A stretch of DNA of 64,000 nucleotides from Gp1-AA133 sp963850425 (GCA_963850425.1 CAWKLF010000001.1:1612001-1676000), one strand, 5' to 3'. Positions 18,984 through 28,605 are shown, counted from the first letter of the stretch. Numbers and translations are program-made. Notes: generated by a model not told the origin, from the letters alone.

Positions 18984-19271
18984 ATGTCTGAGCACATTTC
19001 TTCCGTCAAACTGTATGTCGGCATCTGGCTCGCCTTGATGTTTTTCACGGTCCTGACTGTCTTTGCGGCAACGGTTGACCTCGGTCTGTTTAATCCCATC
19101 GTGGCGCTGGCGATTGCCAGCACCAAGGCTGTTCTGGTGGTGTTGTTCTTCATGCACGTAAAGTACGCGCACGAGAAGCTGACCAAGCTGGTGATCGTTA
19201 CGGGATTCTTTTTCTTCCTGATCCTGCTGGCCTTGACGATGGCTGACTACGGAACCCGACTCTGGACTTGA
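18984..19271 (+). CDS. Cytochrome c oxidase subunit IV-like small membrane protein
   Basis: A 95-residue protein with three hydrophobic helices (LYVGIWLALMFFTVLTVFAA, ALAIASTKAVLVVLFFMHV, LVIVTGFFFFLILLALTM). The motif KAVLVVLFFMHVKY is typical of prokaryotic cytochrome c oxidase subunit IV. It is the last gene of the act/cox run. Its 3' end overlaps the convergent ankyrin/LssY_C gene by 25 bp, leaving no separate terminator. Confidence 0.9.
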   Translation: MSEHISSVKLYVGIWLALMFFTVLTVFAATVDLGLFNPIVALAIASTKAVLVVLFFMHVKYAHEKLTKLVIVTGFFFFLILLALTMADYGTRLWT

Positions 19272-21187
19272 GGCTGAGGCATCTCCACCTTCCCGGTGGA
19301 ACGCGGAGCCAGGACCGGTCCCTTCTGATTTGGATCCTTTGAGGTCCCTAGGTCGACCACTGTAATCTTTCCGTCGCTGACAATGTCGTCTCCGGTCGCG
19401 TTGGCGGCCTTTTTTGGGGCCTGCGGCCGATCGAAGTCGGCATAAGCCACCGCCATCCCGGAAAACAGCAGGTCAGACTGGATCCAATCGCGCTCGCGGT
19501 CCACGTGGGGATCGATGCGGTGCGTCCACTTGGTATAGCCCCGGCTGTTCTCGGTGGCAATGTCGTGAGTGGCAGCGCCGATCCACACATCCTGGCCTTT
19601 ATAAGTATTCTTCAGCTTCCAGATGCGGATGTGGTGCCTCTTCGCAAACGTGTTCAGCGACTTTTGAAAGACAAGGTCGGGCGGCTGTCCGTTCAGGAGC
19701 AAGGTCGAGACCGGGGCTGATGTGTAGCCCGTGTTCCGCATCGTGGCCTGCGCCACTTTCAAAGCCGCTTTCACGCCCAGGTCATCCGCTTCCAGCCAGT
19801 GAGATTCCGTGAACGAAGAAGTGATGCGCTGTTTGCTGCCCAGAAAAATCAGGTTGGTCAGGTCCGAGGGAACCTTGTTTGTCGCCGAGGTACGTAACGG
19901 TGCGCCCTGAACAATCTGCTGCAGATCCGGATCGACCTGGAGCATTGGCCAGCCGGGCCAGGCTTCCTTTTGCTTAAGCATGGAGGGCCGCACGATCTGA
20001 ATTTGCAGGTCCGTGCTGGCGGGGAAAAGTATCTCGCGGCGAAGCGAGAGGCCGTAGACGGTCGACACACCTTTGATGGCATATCCCGCGAACGGATTGG
20101 CGGCGCTCAACCCTGCGAAGATTAACGAGGCCTTCTTTGAAGCATGCGGCTGGATGATGCCAAGGATTTCATTGTTCCGCACGGTTTCGCGGGCGTTGTC
20201 GACCTCAAGCACTCGCGCATAGAGCGGCGAGAGCGTCCCGTCCTTGTGCACGATGTTGGAGAAATCCAGCACCAGGCGGGGCCGCGAATACTTGTCCGGT
20301 GCCTTGGTAGCGAACAGGACGGTGCCATTCACTCTAGTGCCGGGCGGCACCACCAGTTCGCCATCGTTGCAGGAAATCTTTTCGCCATCCCTGCAAAGCG
20401 GATAGGTAACGACGCCTTCAATGGGGTCGCCGGTCCGCGAACGATCGCTGTACACGGGCGTGCTGAGGCGCACGCTCAAGGTAGCCCCTGGGGAAAGGTC
20501 AGCCCGGCGTGACAAGTTCGCAGCTTTGGGTACGTTGGAGGCAGGAGACTGCATTTCCATCTGGTCAAAGAAACGGAAGGTGGCCACCAGAAATCCACTG
20601 GTCGCTCCGCTCTCCATCAGCAGGGTCTGAAGCTCAAAGGATGGTGAGTAGAGCAGGTAATCGAGCGCTGTATCCTGATAGATATCTTCGTGATTGACGT
20701 CGATGCCGCGTTGGATCATCGCGTCGGCGAGTTCCTCGTACGCTACAGTGACCGCAGGCTTTGTGCTGTAGCTGGAGCCAAATACCGCCCAGTGCAATGC
20801 GGTGCGGCCTTGCGGGTCGGTCTCCTTCAAATCTGCTCCGGATTGGATGAGAGCTTTCGCTTCGCTCAGGCGCGACAGGATTTCCTTTTCCTTGGTCTCG
20901 CGGGTAGCTTTATAGAGAACCTGCAGAAGCTGTGATTCCTTGGAGACGTCGATCTCCACTGCGGCGGGCGCTAGTTCGTCTTCGGCCGGTTCCTCTGGAA
21001 CCTCGGCAAACTCGGCGTTATGAACACCCTGTTGCTCGAGTGTCTGCGCTTGTTGAGTGGGAACTGCCTGGGCCGCGGGAGACGAAGACTGCCCTGCCGC
21101 GCCGGAGGTCTCGTGAAATGCCGTGATTCCTGACAGGACAATGGAGAGAGCGAGAAGAAGAGGCCCACTCTTCGGCGCAATAAACAT
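19247..21187 (-). CDS. Secreted ankyrin-repeat protein with LssY C-terminal domain
   Basis: 646 residues. A signal peptide (about residues 1-30) is followed by a Gln/Ala-rich linker. Ankyrin repeats span about 95-190 (DPQGRTALHWAVFGSS, DIYQDTALDYLLYS). A beta-rich middle (about 215-340) contains GTRVNGTVLFATKAP. An LssY_C-like domain covers about 445-600 (NLIFLGSKQRITSSFTESHW, HHIRIWKL, WIGAATHD). The LssY_C domain is of unknown chemistry and is often membrane-linked. Fusion to ankyrin repeats in an exported protein is unusual but seems to recur in Acidobacteria. It is convergent with, and overlaps, the oxidase operon. Confidence 0.85.
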   Translation of the reverse strand: MFIAPKSGPLLLALSIVLSGITAFHETSGAAGQSSSPAAQAVPTQQAQTLEQQGVHNAEFAEVPEEPAEDELAPAAVEIDVSKESQLLQVLYKATRETKEKEILSRLSEAKALIQSGADLKETDPQGRTALHWAVFGSSYSTKPAVTVAYEELADAMIQRGIDVNHEDIYQDTALDYLLYSPSFELQTLLMESGATSGFLVATFRFFDQMEMQSPASNVPKAANLSRRADLSPGATLSVRLSTPVYSDRSRTGDPIEGVVTYPLCRDGEKISCNDGELVVPPGTRVNGTVLFATKAPDKYSRPRLVLDFSNIVHKDGTLSPLYARVLEVDNARETVRNNEILGIIQPHASKKASLIFAGLSAANPFAGYAIKGVSTVYGLSLRREILFPASTDLQIQIVRPSMLKQKEAWPGWPMLQVDPDLQQIVQGAPLRTSATNKVPSDLTNLIFLGSKQRITSSFTESHWLEADDLGVKAALKVAQATMRNTGYTSAPVSTLLLNGQPPDLVFQKSLNTFAKRHHIRIWKLKNTYKGQDVWIGAATHDIATENSRGYTKWTHRIDPHVDRERDWIQSDLLFSGMAVAYADFDRPQAPKKAANATGDDIVSDGKITVVDLGTSKDPNQKGPVLAPRSTGKVEMPQPQVQSRVP

Positions 21188-21418
21188 ATATTTGCCTTCC
21201 GCAGGTTGAGTTTTAATTTTCTCTGTGAGGTGGGGTAGCTGAGCACGCTCCTGTTCGTTTGCGGCGAACCAGAGCCTGCTTCATTAAGCGTCCGAGATTA
21301 TAGCCCAATTGCCAAATGGGAGTGACCGGTCGGCCAAGCTTTAAGATTGATTCAAATTCCGGCAATATCCTTGCCACGCGCGGAATTTTCCTCGAACATG
21401 GAGCTTCACTGAATCCAA

Positions 21419-24400
21419 ATGCCTCTCCCCGATCCACTGCCTATTCTCTCCGCCGGGCGCGCCGATGCATTCGCTCAACGAGCCCGGGACTCGCGGGAGG
21501 CTCGTGTTGATGCGGATGCGCTGGCGTCTGATCTTCGCGCTCGGATTGCCGGCGAGGTTCGTTTCGATAAGGGCACCCGGGCTCTGTATGCGACCGACGG
21601 CTCCAGCTACCGTCAGGTTCCTATCGGCGTCGTCATCCCGCGTAATTCTGAGGACGTCATTGGCACGATAGCGACCTGCCGCGAGCACGGTGCTCCTATT
21701 CTTTCGCGCGGGGGAGGCACGTCGCTGGCGGGCCAATGCTGCAACACGGCCGTCGTGATGGATTTCAGCAAGTACATGGCAGGGATCCTCGAGATCGATG
21801 CCGCCCGCAAGATCGCGCGCGTGCAGCCTGGAGTTGTTCTCGACCATCTTCGCAACGCAGCCGAGAAGCACCACCTGACATTTGGGCCCGATCCTGCCAC
21901 CCACAACCGCTGCACCCTGGGCGGAATGATCGGCAACAATTCCTGCGGCGTGCACTCGGTGATGGCCGGCAAGACCGATGACAACATCGAAGCCCTCGAT
22001 GTCGTTACCTATGACGGCGTTCGCATGAGCGTCGGAGCGACCACGCCGGAGGAACTTGAGCAGATCATTCAAGCCGGCGGCCGCCGGGGCGAAATTTACG
22101 CGAAGTTGAAGGCAATCGCCGACACCTACGCCGAACTCATTCGTAGTCGTTATCCGAACATTCCCCGGAGGGTCTCCGGCTACAACCTGAATTACCTTCT
22201 GCCGGAAAACGGCATTCACGTGGCCCGGGCGCTGGTCGGGTCGGAAGGCACGTGCGTCACGGTGCTGGAGGCCACCTGCCGGTTGGTGGAAAGTCCGCCC
22301 GAGCGCGTCCTTGTCGTCGTTGCTTATCCCGACATCTTTCAGGCAGCCGATCACGTTCCTGACGTCATGGCGCACAAGCCGATCGGCCTGGAAGGCATGG
22401 ACGATTTGCTGGCTGAATACACCCGACGGCGCGGAATCAACGCGGAAGGGCTCGCGCTCCTGCCTGCGGGCGGAGGCTGGCTGCTGGCCGAATTCGGAGC
22501 CCAAACGCAAGCCGACGCCCAGGCGCAGGCCCGCGCGATGATGGAATCGCTCAGCCGTTCTGCCACGCCGCCCAACATGCGCTTGTGCACGGACGCCGAA
22601 GCGCGTCACGTCTGGATCGTCCGCGAGTCGAGCCTGGGAGTCATTTCGCACGTTCCGGGTGAGCCGCTGAGCTGGGAGGGTTGGGAAGACTCCGCTGTCG
22701 CTCCCGACAAGCTGGGCAATTATCTGCGCGATCTCAAGCGGCTGATGAGCGAGTTCGGCTATCACGGGACGCTGTACGGGCACTTCGGCCACGCCTGCGT
22801 GCATACGCGCCTGAATTTCGACTATGAAAGCGAAGCGGGAATTGCCCGCTTCCGGCAATTCATGAACGCGGCGGCGGATTTGGTTGTGAGCTATGGCGGA
22901 TCGCTCTCGGGTGAGCACGGCGACGGCCAGGCCCGCGCCGAGCTTTTGCCCAAGATGTTCGGCCCTGAACTCATTCAGGCTTTCAACGAGTTCAAGGCGG
23001 CGTGGGATCCGGACTGGAAGATGAATCCCGGGAAAGTCGTCGAGCCTTACCGCATGGACGAAAACCTCCGGCTCGGGCCCGGCTACCATCCGTGGCGGCC
23101 GCCCACGCACTTCAGATTTCCTGATGACCATGGCAGCCTGGCGCACGCCACTTTGCGATGCGTAGGAGTGGGAAAGTGCCGGCAGCAGGAAGGCGGACTG
23201 ATGTGCCCAAGCTTTCGGGCGACGCGCGAAGAGGAACATTCCACCCGCGGACGGGCCCATCTGTTGTGGGAGATGGCCAAGGGAGAGGTCATTCAGGACG
23301 GGTGGCGGAGCCGCGAGGTTGAGAATTCCTTGGACCTATGCCTTTCCTGCAAAGGCTGCAAGACCGAATGCCCAGTTTCGGTCGACCTGGCCACCTACAA
23401 AGCCGAGTTTCTCGCGCATTACCATGAAGGAAGGCTCCGGCCGCTCAGCCATTACGCGTTTGGGAACATTGATTTTTGGGCGAGGTTGGCGTCGAACACC
23501 CCCGGCCTGGTAAATATCACCACCCAGCTGCCCTTCCTGCGCGACATCGCGAAGGCTCTCACCGGAATTCCCCGGCAAAGAAACATCCCAGCCTTCGCGC
23601 CGCAGACGTTCAAGAGCTGGTTTCGGCGACACCGGCCGCTGCATCCCGACGGCCCGATCGTGATTCTCTGGCCCGATACGTTCAATAACTACTTCTTGCC
23701 CAACACGGCCAGGGCCGCGGTCGACGTCCTCGAAAACGCCGGCTTCCGCGTGGAACTGCCGCAGGGAACTCTCTGCTGCGGTCGTCCGCTTTACGATTTC
23801 GGAATGCTCGAGCGCGCCGAAGATCTGCTACTCCAGATCCTGGACGCGCTTGCCTCGGAAATCGAAGCGGGCGTGCCGATCGTGGGCCTGGAGCCAAGCT
23901 GCGTGACCGTGTTCCGCGATGAACTCTGCAATCTGTTTCCGCGGGACGAGCGCGCACAAAGGCTTTCGCGCCAGACCTTCCTGCTCAGTGAATTCCTGGA
24001 GAACTACAAGAACCTGATCCCTCTACCCCGTTTGGAGCGGAAGGCGATCGTTCACGGCCACTGCCATCACAAATCCGTCTTAAAGATGAATGCTGAGCAG
24101 GCGGTTCTCAGCCGGATGGGATTAGACTGCCATACCCCCGCCCCCGGGTGCTGCGGGATGGCAGGGTCGTTTGGTTTTCAACACGACAAATACGGCATCT
24201 CCATGACCATCGGAGAATTGGAACTGCTGCCCGCCGTCCGAAAGGCTCCGCCGGACTGGCTGGTGATCGCCAACGGCTTCAGCTGCCGTGAGCAGATTGC
24301 CCAGGGAACCGATCGCCAAGCCCTGCACCTGGCCGAGATCCTGCAGATGGCTCTACACACGGGACCTAAGGGAGTGGAGGGTTCCTACCCGGAACGGCAC

Positions 24401-24514
24401 CTGGTACGCGGCCGGGAAGCGGAAATTCAGCGGTCCATGAAGCGCACCAGCCTGGCTTTAGTAGGGGTGGCTGGAGCCGGCGCCGCTCTCTGGCAGTTGT
24501 TCCGAAAGCATTGA
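21419..24514 (+). CDS. FAD-linked oxidase fused to (4Fe-4S)/CCG electron-transfer domains (D-2-hydroxyacid / D-lactate dehydrogenase type)
   Basis: 1031 residues in one chain. An FAD-binding PCMH domain (about 50-260) contains PILSRGGGTSLAGQ and GGMIGNNSCG. The GlcD-type C-terminal FAD domain runs to about 545 (YGHFGHACVHTRLNF, SGEHGDGQAR). Two 4Fe-4S clusters follow (CVGVGKCRQQ then CPSF; CLSCKGCKTECPV). Two CCG domains are then seen (CCGRPLYDFG, CCGMAGSFGF). A C-terminal hydrophobic tail follows. This order merges the jobs of GlcD and GlcF/LutE-type proteins. It oxidises a 2-hydroxyacid, probably D-lactate or D-2-hydroxyglutarate, and passes electrons to the quinone pool. The substrate is not fixed by sequence. 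Confidence 0.9.
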   Translation: MPLPDPLPILSAGRADAFAQRARDSREARVDADALASDLRARIAGEVRFDKGTRALYATDGSSYRQVPIGVVIPRNSEDVIGTIATCREHGAPILSRGGGTSLAGQCCNTAVVMDFSKYMAGILEIDAARKIARVQPGVVLDHLRNAAEKHHLTFGPDPATHNRCTLGGMIGNNSCGVHSVMAGKTDDNIEALDVVTYDGVRMSVGATTPEELEQIIQAGGRRGEIYAKLKAIADTYAELIRSRYPNIPRRVSGYNLNYLLPENGIHVARALVGSEGTCVTVLEATCRLVESPPERVLVVVAYPDIFQAADHVPDVMAHKPIGLEGMDDLLAEYTRRRGINAEGLALLPAGGGWLLAEFGAQTQADAQAQARAMMESLSRSATPPNMRLCTDAEARHVWIVRESSLGVISHVPGEPLSWEGWEDSAVAPDKLGNYLRDLKRLMSEFGYHGTLYGHFGHACVHTRLNFDYESEAGIARFRQFMNAAADLVVSYGGSLSGEHGDGQARAELLPKMFGPELIQAFNEFKAAWDPDWKMNPGKVVEPYRMDENLRLGPGYHPWRPPTHFRFPDDHGSLAHATLRCVGVGKCRQQEGGLMCPSFRATREEEHSTRGRAHLLWEMAKGEVIQDGWRSREVENSLDLCLSCKGCKTECPVSVDLATYKAEFLAHYHEGRLRPLSHYAFGNIDFWARLASNTPGLVNITTQLPFLRDIAKALTGIPRQRNIPAFAPQTFKSWFRRHRPLHPDGPIVILWPDTFNNYFLPNTARAAVDVLENAGFRVELPQGTLCCGRPLYDFGMLERAEDLLLQILDALASEIEAGVPIVGLEPSCVTVFRDELCNLFPRDERAQRLSRQTFLLSEFLENYKNLIPLPRLERKAIVHGHCHHKSVLKMNAEQAVLSRMGLDCHTPAPGCCGMAGSFGFQHDKYGISMTIGELELLPAVRKAPPDWLVIANGFSCREQIAQGTDRQALHLAEILQMALHTGPKGVEGSYPERHLVRGREAEIQRSMKRTSLALVGVAGAGAALWQLFRKH

Positions 24515-24666
24515 TTGTAGGCGGCTTACGGACTATAACCTTAAGTGTATTCGAGCCTCTCGCCAGCCTCCTGACTTTCTGGGACAATATTAGTGCCACC
24601 CTCGGGGACCGCCAACCGTCAACGGCGCCCTGGTCTTGCTCCCCGTCCCTTACCTCGGGGAACTGA

Positions 24667-25836
24667 GTGAACATCATGGAACGCGAAACCATCGTCGAAG
24701 GAGTTCCTGGAGACTCCGTAGAGCTTGAGGCCGTCCCTGTAAAAAAGGCGGACGCCTCACTCCAGGGATCGATTCTCGTTTTGATCCAGTTCGATGTGGC
24801 GGAGGAAATCCGCCTCGATGAGCTGCGCAAGATTTTCAGCGCCCGTACTGCCGGGGCCAGCTTCAAGCACCCCGCACCTGGCTATGTGCAGTACCAGCGG
24901 CCTCCGGTGGTTGAGCCAGTTGAAGCTTTGGTGCTCGATACAGGCGAGCGTCTGGATGGCCAGATCAAGTATTACGACTACGGCGTATTAAGCGTGGTTT
25001 TCGAGCTACCCTTCGCCGGAGAGTGGGAGGATTTGATCCGCCTGTCTGGACGCTGGGTGTGGGACACCGATTTCGCGGCCCTGGCTTCCCGGATCGTTAA
25101 AAAGCGGTTGGAGCGTGCCCGGCCCGCGCTGATCAAGCCGTACGAAAACTGGCTGCACGAGGATTATTTCATCTTCCACGTGCGCGACAAGGTGGGAAAG
25201 CCCTCCGCCAACGAGATCTTGAAATCGCACGGGGATCAGATCGCCCAGATTGTGCGCGGCGAGACCTTGCCGCTTTCCGATGGCGAGCGCCAGGAAATTC
25301 TGCAAGGACGGATCTCTTATTACCCAAACGATCTGACCGTAATCGGCTGGAATGCGGCGTTTCTGTACGATTCAGCCTCGGGCGCGGAGACAGCGATTCA
25401 ATTGCTCGAGTACGCCAACTCCCAGCTGCTTGAATTCCGCCACTACGACGAACTTCTGACCCGGGAGTTGGAGGGCGTTTACGATTTCCTGGAGACCGGA
25501 GGCAACAGCCTGTGGTCGCGCTGGCGTACGGCGCGCGCCGCCACCAAGTTGCATACGGTCCTGCTCGACGTGGGCGAACTGACCGAGCACGCCGACAATG
25601 CCATCAAGTTCTTGAGCGACATGTTCTCCGCTCGCCTCTACAAGCTGGCGGCTTCGAAGATCGGCGTGCCCGACTACAAAGACCTGGTCCAGCAAAAACT
25701 CAAAACCGCCGAGGAGCTCTATCACTTCATGGTGGACGAGTTCAACCAAAGCCGGGCGTTCGTGCTGGAATTGATGGTGGTGATCATTCTGGTAATTGAG
25801 CTGGTGATGCTGTTCAGCGGCAAGCCGGGATTCTAA
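24667..25836 (+). CDS. DUF155 / RMD1-like membrane-anchored protein
   Basis: 389 residues. The core (about 95-350) matches the DUF155/RMD1 (YagE) family: VFELPFAGEW, then a helical region LEYANSQLLEFRHYDELLTREL and DNAIKFLSDMFSARLY. A single C-terminal membrane helix ends it (VLELMVVIILVIELVMLF). Family members are found from bacteria to mitochondria and act as membrane-tethered scaffolds; no enzymatic role is known. GTG at 24667 has a GGGGA about 6 nt upstream; ATG at 24676 is an alternative. It is convergent with the next SDR gene across an AT-rich inverted repeat. Confidence 0.85.
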   Translation: MNIMERETIVEGVPGDSVELEAVPVKKADASLQGSILVLIQFDVAEEIRLDELRKIFSARTAGASFKHPAPGYVQYQRPPVVEPVEALVLDTGERLDGQIKYYDYGVLSVVFELPFAGEWEDLIRLSGRWVWDTDFAALASRIVKKRLERARPALIKPYENWLHEDYFIFHVRDKVGKPSANEILKSHGDQIAQIVRGETLPLSDGERQEILQGRISYYPNDLTVIGWNAAFLYDSASGAETAIQLLEYANSQLLEFRHYDELLTRELEGVYDFLETGGNSLWSRWRTARAATKLHTVLLDVGELTEHADNAIKFLSDMFSARLYKLAASKIGVPDYKDLVQQKLKTAEELYHFMVDEFNQSRAFVLELMVVIILVIELVMLFSGKPGF

Positions 25837-25839
25837 GCA

Positions 25840-25935
25840 TTGAGGAATTGGGAAATTGGGTAATTGGGAAATTTGAAGGCGACCTCGACCGACGTTGGGT
25901 GTGCCTTTCAATATTCAATTACTCAATTCGCAATT
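25840..25935. repeat. AT-rich inverted repeat between convergent genes
   Basis: Repeated AATTGGGAAATTGGGTAATT-type units (about 25847-25877) face CAATATTCAATTACTCAATT-type units (about 25909-25935). The arms can pair imperfectly into a long AT-rich stem between two converging stops. This suggests a bidirectional transcription stop or a repeat-family member. Confidence 0.55.
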
Positions 25936-25947
25936 ACTCTAGTGAGT

Positions 25948-26706
25948 TCATCTTCCTCCCCCCACTTCCAGGATTGACCCCGTCACATACGAAGTTGCCG
26001 GCGACAGCAGCCACACCACGGCCTCTGCGACTTCCTCGGGTCTTCCGGGGCGTCCCATCGGAATTGTCGACTTCAGTCTCTCCAGCCTGCCGGGCTCCCC
26101 GTTGGCAGCATGAATCCCTGTCTCCACTAGCCCGGGGGCGACCGCGTTCACCCGAATCCCCTCGTTCGCAACTTCACGCGCCAGCCCCAGCGTGAAAGTA
26201 TCGATCGCCCCTTTACTTGCGGCGTAGTGAACCCACTCTCCCGGAGAACCTGTTCGTGCGGCCAGCGAGGAAATGTTGACGATTGCCCCGCCTTGTCCGC
26301 CGTGGCGCGTGGACATACGTTTCACTGCCTCCCGTGCGCACAAAATCGCGCCGGTCACATTGACTGCGAAGAGGTGCTCCAGCGCTTGGGAGGAAACGGC
26401 TTCCACGCGCGCAAAGCCTCCGGTGACTGCTGCGTTGTTGACCAGGCCGCGTATGGCGCCGAGTTCGCGCTCGGCCTCGGCAAACAGACGCAGGATGTCT
26501 TGCTCCTTCGCGACGTCTGCCTGGATCGCAACTGCTTTTCCGCCTCGCTCCCGGATGCTGCGTACTACTTCCAAAGCTTCGGAACGTCCAGACTTGTAGT
26601 TCACCGCTGCCGAGAAGCCCTGGGCCGCCGCCAGTTGCGCTGTGGCAGCTCCAATTCCGCGACTGGCTCCGGTAATGATGATGGCGTTGGATTCCTTTGC
26701 ATTCAT
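25948..26706 (-). CDS. Short-chain dehydrogenase/reductase (SDR), FabG-like
   Basis: 252 residues, classical SDR length. The cofactor motif is TGASRGIG, the structural NNA is in LVNNAAVTG, the catalytic Ser is in IVNISSLAA, and the YxxxK pair is in YAASKGAID. The C-terminal GSILEVGGGR is typical. Substrate unknown; probably an NADP-dependent ketoreductase. ATG at 26706 is chosen over the TTG at 26739, which would add 11 residues without family support. Confidence 0.9.
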   Translation of the reverse strand: MNAKESNAIIITGASRGIGAATAQLAAAQGFSAAVNYKSGRSEALEVVRSIRERGGKAVAIQADVAKEQDILRLFAEAERELGAIRGLVNNAAVTGGFARVEAVSSQALEHLFAVNVTGAILCAREAVKRMSTRHGGQGGAIVNISSLAARTGSPGEWVHYAASKGAIDTFTLGLAREVANEGIRVNAVAPGLVETGIHAANGEPGRLERLKSTIPMGRPGRPEEVAEAVVWLLSPATSYVTGSILEVGGGR

Positions 26707-26953
26707 AGCTCGATCGAAGTAGCTCCTTGCACAAGACAAATCAGCCTACATGCGAAAGCTTCCGCCGCAAAGTCCGCAAAGTAAGACGCAATGCTCGCGA
26801 AGAGGAACGCGCTGACTTTGCAAGTAACCCTCAGCCTTTCTTAGCGCACTTTGCGGCTGGCCTTGGCGAGCTTTGCGGTAAAAGGTCTTAATTTGCGCGG
26901 AAGCTTTTCTTTAAGCCGTGGCCCCCTGTATCCTCACTGTTCCCGGAGGTCAC

Positions 26954-27706
26954 ATGCGCGGTCTGCAGAACAAACGAGTCTTGATCACCGGAGGCGCGAG
27001 CGGGATTGGCGCCGCCACCGCTGCCCGCTTTCTCGAAGAAGGGTCGCAAGTCGTCGTGCTCGACCGCGACGAAAAGGGTTGCGTCGAAATTCAGCGTCAG
27101 CTTCCTAAATTAGCGGGAATCGTGGTCGCCGACGTTTCGATCCTCGCGCAAGTTCAGACCGCCTTCGCCCAGGCCGTCCAATTGATGGGAGCCGTGGATG
27201 TCCTCATCAACAATGCGGGAATTTCGATCCGCCACAAATTCCTCGATATCACCCCTGCTGAATGGGACAAGATCCTCGCGGTGAACCTGACGGGCGTTTT
27301 CTATGTTGCGCAGACCGCCGCACGCCACATGTGGGAGACGGGCAGTGGCGTGATCCTGCAGACCGCTTCGACTAATGGCTTCGTGGGGCAGCCCTTTTAC
27401 GCCGACTACAACGCGACCAAAGCGGGCGTGATCGAGCTCACGAAAACCATGGCCCTGGAACTCGCCCCGAAGATCCGCGTCTGCGCCGTCGCTCCCGGCT
27501 ACGTGCTTACGCCCATGCAGCGGGCGGAGTATACCGATGAAATGCTCGAAGAGGTAAACCGGAAAGTCCCCCTGCGCCGGCACGCCAAGCCCGAAGAGAT
27601 CGCCGCCCTATTCGCCTACCTCGCCTCCGAAGACGCGGCTTACATCACCGGCCACGTATACACCTGCGACGGGGGCGAAACGGCGGGAGGCCTGGCGAGC
27701 CGATGA
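26954..27706 (+). CDS. Short-chain dehydrogenase/reductase (SDR)
   Basis: 250 residues. Cofactor motif TGGASGIG, an acidic residue after beta-2 (VVLDRDE) favouring NAD, NNAG in LINNAGISI, and the active-site YNATK. GGAGG at 26945-26949 precedes the ATG at 26954. Related to 3-oxoacyl or sugar/alcohol dehydrogenases; the substrate is not visible. It is divergent from the preceding SDR gene with about 250 bp between starts. That gap carries short repeats of CTTTGCGG-type sequence (about 26760-26885). Confidence 0.9.
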   Translation: MRGLQNKRVLITGGASGIGAATAARFLEEGSQVVVLDRDEKGCVEIQRQLPKLAGIVVADVSILAQVQTAFAQAVQLMGAVDVLINNAGISIRHKFLDITPAEWDKILAVNLTGVFYVAQTAARHMWETGSGVILQTASTNGFVGQPFYADYNATKAGVIELTKTMALELAPKIRVCAVAPGYVLTPMQRAEYTDEMLEEVNRKVPLRRHAKPEEIAALFAYLASEDAAYITGHVYTCDGGETAGGLASR

Positions 27707-27900
27707 AGAGTCCGGGGCTGATTTCAGCTGCGCCAATCCCTGATCTGGTTGCCTGACGCCAAACGCAAGGTCGCCCGAGCGCGTTCGGATGGCGCCTCAC
27801 TCCGCTCGGGATGACAAAAAGGTGAGTTGCATAGCCGCAGACGCCCTCGTCTGCCCGGTAGTGAGCGTCGAACGGAGGAAAGTAATCGATATGGTGGAGC

Positions 27901-28248
27901 TTAGCTGGTGCTGAGCACGCCCAGCATCGTCCGCCAGCGCAAAACCTGTTCCTGCTCGTGGTCACTCTCCGCAACAAACTCCATTCCGTAGCGATACCCC
28001 TTACGGTTCCGAACAACGCCGCGGATACGAATGGGCGATCCCGTATAGGGGGGAGTGAACTCGATCTCGGTTTGATCGCCTAGTTTCAATTCAACACCTG
28101 CGGTCAGCGCCATGCCGCCTTCATTCAATTCGTTTCCTCGCCCGACGATCACGCTGGTTTTACCGGGGCCATGGACGATCACGCGAAGGGGAACGTCCAG
28201 CCGATAGCGTGGCCAGCGGCGAGTACGCTTTGCGGTTTCAATGGTCAT
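27901..28248 (-). CDS. PilZ-domain protein
   Basis: 115 residues, a single PilZ domain. The c-di-GMP-binding arginine motif appears as RWPRYRLDVPL, and the second motif is degenerate as NELNEGGMAL (Asn for Asp). GMEF near the end fits the last strand. Probable cytoplasmic c-di-GMP receptor. It follows, same strand, another PilZ gene 18 bp upstream, so the two probably form a two-gene unit. Confidence 0.82.
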   Translation of the reverse strand: MTIETAKRTRRWPRYRLDVPLRVIVHGPGKTSVIVGRGNELNEGGMALTAGVELKLGDQTEIEFTPPYTGSPIRIRGVVRNRKGYRYGMEFVAESDHEQEQVLRWRTMLGVLSTS

Positions 28249-28266
28249 AAGATCTCGGTTTGTCGA

Positions 28267-28605
28267 TCACCGTACATCGCTGGTTGCCATCGCCGGCGCT
28301 GCAGGAAGCGCACTCTCCCACGGGCAGGGCATATGGCTGGGTTTGTGGACCGCTACCTTTGCCGATCGGCGATCTCCAAGGTTAAGGACCCATACGATTT
28401 GGAAGTCCGCCTTGTGGCCGTCATATTCCACCGTCAGAAGATCCCCGCAGCGCAACTCGGCTACGATTCCGCGCAGCAAAGCGCCGCTCCGACTCAGGCT
28501 GGTTGCTTTTACATGAGTCGTGAAGCGTTCGCCGTCCGTATCTCTGCCCGATACGGTCACAGGCAGAGACAGTCGAGTCCTCGGTTCCTTGCGCCTTTCA
28601 ATCAT
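28267..28605 (-). CDS. PilZ-domain protein
   Basis: 112 residues from ATG 28605 (MIERRKEPRTRLSLPV). The RRxxxR-type motif is ERRKEPRTRL. The second motif is ATSLSRSGALL, where the usual D/NxSxxG Asp is replaced by Thr. Strand pattern KADFQIVWV fits PilZ. Likely a c-di-GMP sensor paired with the downstream PilZ protein. A longer start at 28638 adds residues unlike the family. Confidence 0.75.
   Translation of the reverse strand: MIERRKEPRTRLSLPVTVSGRDTDGERFTTHVKATSLSRSGALLRGIVAELRCGDLLTVEYDGHKADFQIVWVLNLGDRRSAKVAVHKPSHMPCPWESALPAAPAMATSDVR

Noticed and set aside
21341..23260. 639-residue minus-strand open frame
   Set aside because: Antisense to the FAD/Fe-S dehydrogenase, whose motifs are unambiguous.
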